Shown in pieces: positions 19,380-23,291 of a DNA stretch of 23,291 nt (positions within the stretch are counted from its first letter, which is position 1; each line of letters starts with the position of its first letter). The notes beneath the pieces are model-generated. The model saw only the letters and a program-made list of their open reading frames with translations. It did not search any database and was not told where the DNA came from. The translations under genes were made by a program, and so were the position numbers. The DNA comes from Chara braunii (lineage: Eukaryota > Streptophyta > Charophyceae > Charales > Characeae): NCBI GenBank assembly GCA_003427395.1, contig BFEA01000259.1, positions 1,564,741 to 1,588,031 on the forward strand. Direction: 5' to 3'.

Positions 19380-19752
19380 CGTCCGCCGTGCTCAAAGTGT
19401 CAGCAGCCCGACGAGTATCGGCAGGCGAGGGTCAAGCAACGAGCCCAGCCCAGGACAGAGCGACGAGAACCCAGCTCGTCTTCGTCGGACCCCGAGACTT
19501 GCGACGGCCGACAGCGGTACGAACACTCCCACAGAGACACACGTAGCACCCCACCCCGGCCTTGGCCGGCCTTGGCCGCACGATCGACAATCGCCGCAAC
19601 TCTGAGCCAGAAGACACTTGCACTCGACACAGGAGATTCCAGTTCCGACCTGGAACTCCGCCCCCACTTTCCTAAAATCCTTGGCACACCCCTTTTTCGC
19701 ACTTCTGGGCCCCCATCCCACTCTGACCAGGAAGTCGCGTTGGGCATGAGGT
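19380..19752 (+). mobile_element. LTR-like block of the Ty3-type element
   Basis: This sequence is shared with 7600-7153 in inverted orientation and ends at the primer-binding site. The strongest identity is over 19620-19752 (CCTAAAATCCTTGGCACACC; GGGCCCCCATCCCACTC). It likely represents the 3' part of the 5' LTR. The LTR start is not identified and a 3' partner is absent from the window. Confidence 0.5.
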
Positions 19753-19765
19753 TGGTATCGGAGCC
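19753..19765 (+). promoter_or_regulatory. Primer-binding site, initiator tRNA-Met type
   Basis: TGGTATCGGAGCC differs at one position from TGGTATCAGAGCC, the common plant LTR-element primer site complementary to the 3' end of initiator tRNA-Met. It lies between the LTR-like block and the gag frame, where a primer site belongs. Confidence 0.75.
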
Positions 19766-19770
19766 GACAC

Positions 19771-21114
19771 GTGTCAAGACCAGAAATTGGCAAGTGGCTC
19801 GGCTCTCGTAGTTCAACCGACCTGGCGACCCCAAAAAGGGGACGGTCTGCGCCAGGGAACGCGTCGGCACGCGAACCTATAATAACAAGAAGTAAGTCTG
19901 CAGGCAGATCAGCTGACAACATGAATGTCAATCAGGCCAACGCTAATCAAGCGCAGGCTCACCAGGCACAGGGAGGGGCAGGTGGTGGCCCAGTACTCGC
20001 CCCCAGCCTGCCCCCCAGCTTGCACGTGTCCGCGCCCCAGTAGCCCCGCCAGATCTGTATTTGTTCGACCCAACGCACCATCTGGCAGGGGCGTGGCTTG
20101 CCACCCTCCGAGCACAACGGTACGATAACGACGAGGTGAGAATTAATATCCCCGCTTGACTCGGGGTGATGCCCATCATTGGTTCAACATCTACGTATGG
20201 ATTGACCTCCCTACCTTTGAGAATGATTTCCTCCACAGATTCGACTACATTCACCCGGAACAAGCGTTCTTCATGATCAAAGACCGAGTACAAAAGCCCC
20301 TCGAATCTATTGCAGAATATCGCAGTCGATTTTACCGATTGTTCGTAAAATCACAGAGAGACGAAAAAGTAGGAAGAGATTTCTTCATAGACGGGCTACG
20401 AAGCAGAGCAATACGGGCCAAGCTGCGAAAACAGTTTTCCCCCATTACCTTTACCATGACACAGATCATGGACACAGCCGAGGAGATGGAGCGAAAGTTC
20501 GCTGCCAGTTTCCTCGAAGGAGAAGATCACACTAAAGAAGGGCATTCACGGAACTAACTCGAGCAAAGATGGAATTGGCCGCACTTCACCACAAATTTGA
20601 AAATATGGGCTTTGTATCGAGACCCGTCACCTATCTGGAACAAGTGGCAACCCAGCGCCCCCCTCTTGATCAGGGAGCGGGACCCTTAGCGATGAGGGCG
20701 CCGACACAGGTACCCGCCCCGGATCAGAGGGCGGACGAATCGAACGCGATACTGGACCTCACGCGTACGTTAGTCGGCCTTATGCAAGAAAGCAAGAAGG
20801 AGCAGCGCGAGTATAATGTCCGGATGGAGTCACTCATGCGCTGCATGCGTCCCATTAACGTTCACACCGCCCCCCTTCCTACTGGTGCGCCTGCCGTCAT
20901 AGCCACGGGGGCTAGTGCAGGCACGACTCCCCGAACTGACACGTGTTACGCGTGCCATCAACCCGGCCACATGGCAAGAGACTGTCCCCAGCGACAAGTA
21001 CGAATAGGGGCAGCCCCCCTGGCTAACGGACCTGGACGGGTAGGGACGGTAGTAGAGGAAATTGATGGAGCAATACCGACAGCAGTTGCTACCAACGAGG
21101 CCGCAGCCCACTAG
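19771..21114 (+). pseudogene. gag: Ty3-type gag with CCHC zinc knuckle, frame-broken
   Basis: The N-terminal segment is Gln/Ala-rich (NQANANQAQAHQAQGGAGGG). The capsid part follows: DLYLFDPTHHLAGAWLATLR, AHHWFNIYVWIDLPTFENDF, KPLESIAEYRSRFYRLF and RDFFIDGLRSRAIRAKL, the aromatic and SIAEY-type pattern of the retrotransposon gag family. A linker follows (MELAALHHKFENMGF, then TRTLVGLMQESKKEQREYN). The zinc knuckle CYACHQPGHMARDC (20944-20985) has the exact C-x2-C-x4-H-x4-C spacing. The reading frame changes near 19997 (C5 run), 20156 (TT), 20534 (A-run) and 21107 (CCC). Each change goes back by one base, so each is one missing base at a homopolymer. The product would be the nucleocapsid/capsid polyprotein. 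Decay or assembly error could explain the breaks. Confidence 0.8.
20944..20985 (+). other. CCHC zinc knuckle of gag
   Basis: The 14-residue motif CYACHQPGHMARDC is intact. It binds nucleic acid in retroelement nucleocapsids. Confidence 0.9.
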
Positions 21115-21116
21115 AT

Positions 21117-22241
21117 CAGTTCCTCTCCTTGGGATATCCGGGGCTGGGTATGATAGGGGCGATCCGGCCGGCGGATGACGAACGAGAAATCTCGGAGAGG
21201 CGACCATCCCCCAGTGAGATGGAGTCCGGTGGCCCCAAGTTCATCACTGGAAAAATCAATGTGCTCGATATCGTCCGAGCCTTAAATCACCGCATCCCGC
21301 TTCCGATTGGACACTTGTTGTCCATATCGGAACAAGCCAATGATCGTATGCTCCAGCATTGCAAGGCCAATCGGAAAAGATTCGCACTCACTAAGCTGGC
21401 CGCGACCAAAGGAAAGTTTCCCACAAAGGAGATACGATCGGACGTACCAGGAACTTCGGAGCCTGTACGCCTGAGGCTCATCCAGAAAGACGATCACTTT
21501 TTACGCATTAAAGTTATTCCATGGAAATCCGCAAAATGCAGCATGGAAGTCTGGGGAGTCCCCTACAGTGCAATTCTAGATTCTGAAGCAGTCGTAATGG
21601 CCATATCCCTGCGGGTAGTCGAACGGGCGGGGAGAAGAAAAGATTTGATTCCACTCAACGAAGGAAACCGTCTGATCTCCGCAGATGAGGAAAAGATCAG
21701 AGCGGTCGGAAGAATGGCAAATGTCGTTTTTCAACTAGGAAAAATTCACGCCTTGGGGGATGTAGTGGTACTCAATGTGACCTCATACGATGTGCTTCTC
21801 AGACTTTCCGCTTTCAACGCCCTTCAAGCCAATCTGGACTTCGAGCGGAAGGTAGTGGTTCTCAGGAACACCGGTGGCAACCCATACACCCTCCCTATGA
21901 GTCTCACCCTCCGCACGACAACAGGCCAGAGCCATCCAAGCGCAATCGGGTCGATCCGAACGATCACATGGGCAGAAAATGAGGTTGAGACGACTAGCAA
22001 GGAACGGGCGTCTTCGCTTCCCGAAGATTCGGAAAGCGAGGATGAAACGGACCCGGTGATCCAGGAACTGACACGCAAAATAGTTAATTGCCCAATCCGA
22101 CAGAAGACGATGAAAACATTTGTATTTATCGAAGAGAATGTTGAACGAACCCGGGCTCTGTTTATAGGAAAACCCCTGATACAAGTGTCGAGACTGCCCG
22201 ATTCCAACAGAAAAATTGTGGCAATTTTTTTGACAGGATGA
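21117..22241 (+). pseudogene. Retropepsin-like protease region of the Ty3-type element, 3' truncated
   Basis: The frame runs from about 21117 (DQFLSLGYPGLGMIG) to a TGA at 22239-22241, about 370 residues, overlapping the previous frame by one base shift. A conserved pre-protease segment comes first (GKINVLDIVRALNHRIPLPI, then HLLSISEQANDRML). The protease core follows: VPYSAILDSEAVVMAIS, then VVFQLGKIHALGDVVVLNVT, SYDVLLRLSAFNALQANLDF and ERKVVVLRNTGGNPYTLPM. The family's active site is D-T/S-G. Here the triad reads D-S-E (Asp codon 21579-21581), and the usual LLG after the flap reads LLR (Arg at 21801-21803). Both are single G-to-A changes from glycine codons. After the protease come a Glu-rich linker and a stop. 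No reverse transcriptase, RNase H or integrase follows. This is an inactive, truncated copy. Confidence 0.75.
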
Positions 22242-22379
22242 TCACGTGTAGACACCACATTTCAACCGTTGGAACTGTGTTTATAAATTGTTTGGCGGGG
22301 GGGGGTTCATGTGTTTCACCAGAAGTGAAGGAAACCAACGCTGACCAAACATTGGGAAAACTGAAAGTGGTGTGTCAAT

Positions 22380-22556
22380 TTGTTGAAAGGATGTTGGTCC
22401 ATCTGTTGATCATTTGTTGACAACTTGTTGAAAACTTGTTGAAGACTTGTGGATAACTTGTTGAAACGTGTTGAGAACGTGTTGAGAACGTGTTGAAACG
22501 TGTTGAAAACTTGTTGAAACGTGTTGAAAACTTGTTGAAACGTGTTGAAAACGTAT
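22380..22556 (+). repeat. 10/11-bp phased repeat (ACTTGTTGAAA / CGTGTTGAAA)
   Basis: Units of 10 or 11 bp, alternately CGTGTTGAAA(A) and (A)CTTGTTGAAA with variants GTTGAGAA and GTGGATAA, repeat about 14 times. The A-tracts of three to four recur at about 10.5-bp spacing, close to the DNA helical repeat. No protein is credible here. Confidence 0.85.
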
Positions 22557-22559
22557 TCA

Positions 22560-22754
22560 CCTTTCGTAGAACGTTACCTCATGTGTATGGGGGGGAAATC
22601 GTTATTTTTGGCTCATGTCGTCGGTTTTCGCGATTTCTTCCAGTCATTTTCTCATGCTGCACGATATGATATGCTCTTTCGCAAATGTCAATCGTTGAGT
22701 CTTTCAGTACTCCTGACATGCAACGACCACAATGACTGAAGATAAAGAGAGAGG

Positions 22755-22755
<1 letters not shown>
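22560..22755. other. Spacer without a supportable gene
   Basis: A 65-codon plus frame (22542-22739) has no recognisable motif. Confidence 0.4.
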
Positions 22756-22756
<1 letters not shown>

Positions 22757-22807
<51 letters not shown>

Positions 22808-22808
22808 C
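22757..22808. repeat. (GA)n microsatellite
   Basis: A GA run interrupted once by AAGAGA near 22794. It borders the satellite array, whose units also contain short GAGAGAGA tracts. Confidence 0.95.
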
Positions 22809-22817
22809 TGGAAGCAG

Positions 22818-23291
22818 GGTTCACTACTGCGTGACACAAATTCACCAACATTGCAGTGCGAGACAGACATTGGTCCGTAGTAGCCAACCTTTGTTTTTTA
22901 TTGGTGCTGGATTGCGGTATTTCATTTTGTTGATGGACGCGTGAGGGCGCATCGATTAAATGTTGAGCTGCCCTGCTACAAGCATGGTTCACTACTGCGT
23001 GACACAAATTTATCAACATGGCAGTCCGCGAGAGAGAGTGGCACGCAGTAGCCAACCTTCCTTTTCGAGTCTATAGGATTGTTGTACTTCATTCTATGGA
23101 CGGACGTGTCTGAGAGCCTCAATTAAATGCGGAGATGGCCTGCTACAAGCACGGTTCACTACTGCGTGACACAAATTTTGCAACATGGTGGCATGAGAGA
23201 GAGAGTGGCACGCACTAGCCAACCTTGCATTGAGGACAATCACGGATGGTGTTTTTTTCATAACATAGTCGCTCTATGACCAATCACACAA
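22818..23291 (+). repeat. 167-168-bp tandem satellite, about 2.8 copies, running off the window
   Basis: The 20-nt word GGTTCACTACTGCGTGACAC starts copies at 22818, 22986 and 23153, periods of 168 and 167 bp. Other shared blocks are CACAAATT...CAACATGG, (GA)nGTGGCACGCA.TAGCCAACC and ATTAAAT...CCTGCTACAAGCA. In copies 2 and 3 the head word pairs with a partial inverted copy 32 nt later (22986-23005 with 23038-23057; 23153-23172 with 23205-23224), with about 3 and 4 mismatches in 20. Copy 1 has a more decayed right arm (22873-22889). The unit length is nucleosomal, typical of centromeric or subtelomeric satellites. Confidence 0.85.

Noticed and set aside
18747-19752. A 1-kb LTR starting at TGTTGGGGG
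   Set aside because: The terminal bases do not form the expected TG...CA inverted pair with the end near the primer site, and no second copy was seen.
22380-22556. CRISPR-like array
   Set aside because: Units are 10/11 bp with no unique spacers, and the context is eukaryotic.

Overview
The window looks like nuclear DNA of a streptophyte green alga, most likely a Chara-type charophyte. It carries a plant-style trihelix (Myb/SANT-like) protein, a second protein that I match from memory to a family expanded in Chara, a Ty3-type gag-protease element whose primer site fits plant initiator tRNA-Met, an APE-type LINE, many microsatellites and a nucleosome-length tandem satellite. There are no bacterial-type operons, rRNA or convincing tRNA genes. 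The species assignment rests on recalled family resemblance and is an inference.

Layout. From 1 to about 5.0 kb (GC-rich) two broken genes lie head to tail on the minus strand. The leftmost (23-1592) encodes a conserved domain of unknown function, disrupted by a 65-bp tandem duplication and a one-base frame change. The other (3044-4675) encodes a trihelix protein, open over 544 codons except for three in-frame TAG codons. Between them is a cluster of simple repeats that includes a very strong G-quadruplex candidate. From 4.9 to 7.0 kb there is no gene. This stretch holds a 19-bp inverted repeat, a cluster of hairpins and a degenerate repeat array with a higher-order period near 520 bp. From 7.15 to 7.6 kb is an LTR-like block in minus orientation. 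From 8.1 to 12.7 kb are three unrecognised minus-strand open frames, degenerate T/G-rich repeats and a possible poly(A)-tailed retroposon end.

From about 13.9 to 17.4 kb lies a heavily decayed LINE on the minus strand. Its endonuclease, reverse transcriptase, post-RT region and terminal zinc finger are in the right order, but frames are broken and stops are frequent. From 17.4 to 19.4 kb is non-coding sequence with a (GA)32 tract. From about 19.4 to 22.24 kb is a Ty3-type LTR element on the plus strand: LTR-like block, primer-binding site, gag, CCHC zinc knuckle and retropepsin. It ends before any reverse transcriptase. From 22.38 to 23.29 kb are a 10/11-bp phased repeat, a second (GA)n tract and a 167-168-bp satellite containing an internal dyad, which runs off the window.

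Nothing here looks like an intact operating system. Most coding content is transposon-derived or a broken host family. The most informative features are the patterns of damage (only-TAG stops, one-directional frame changes at homopolymers, a frame-breaking duplication) and the structured non-coding repeats.
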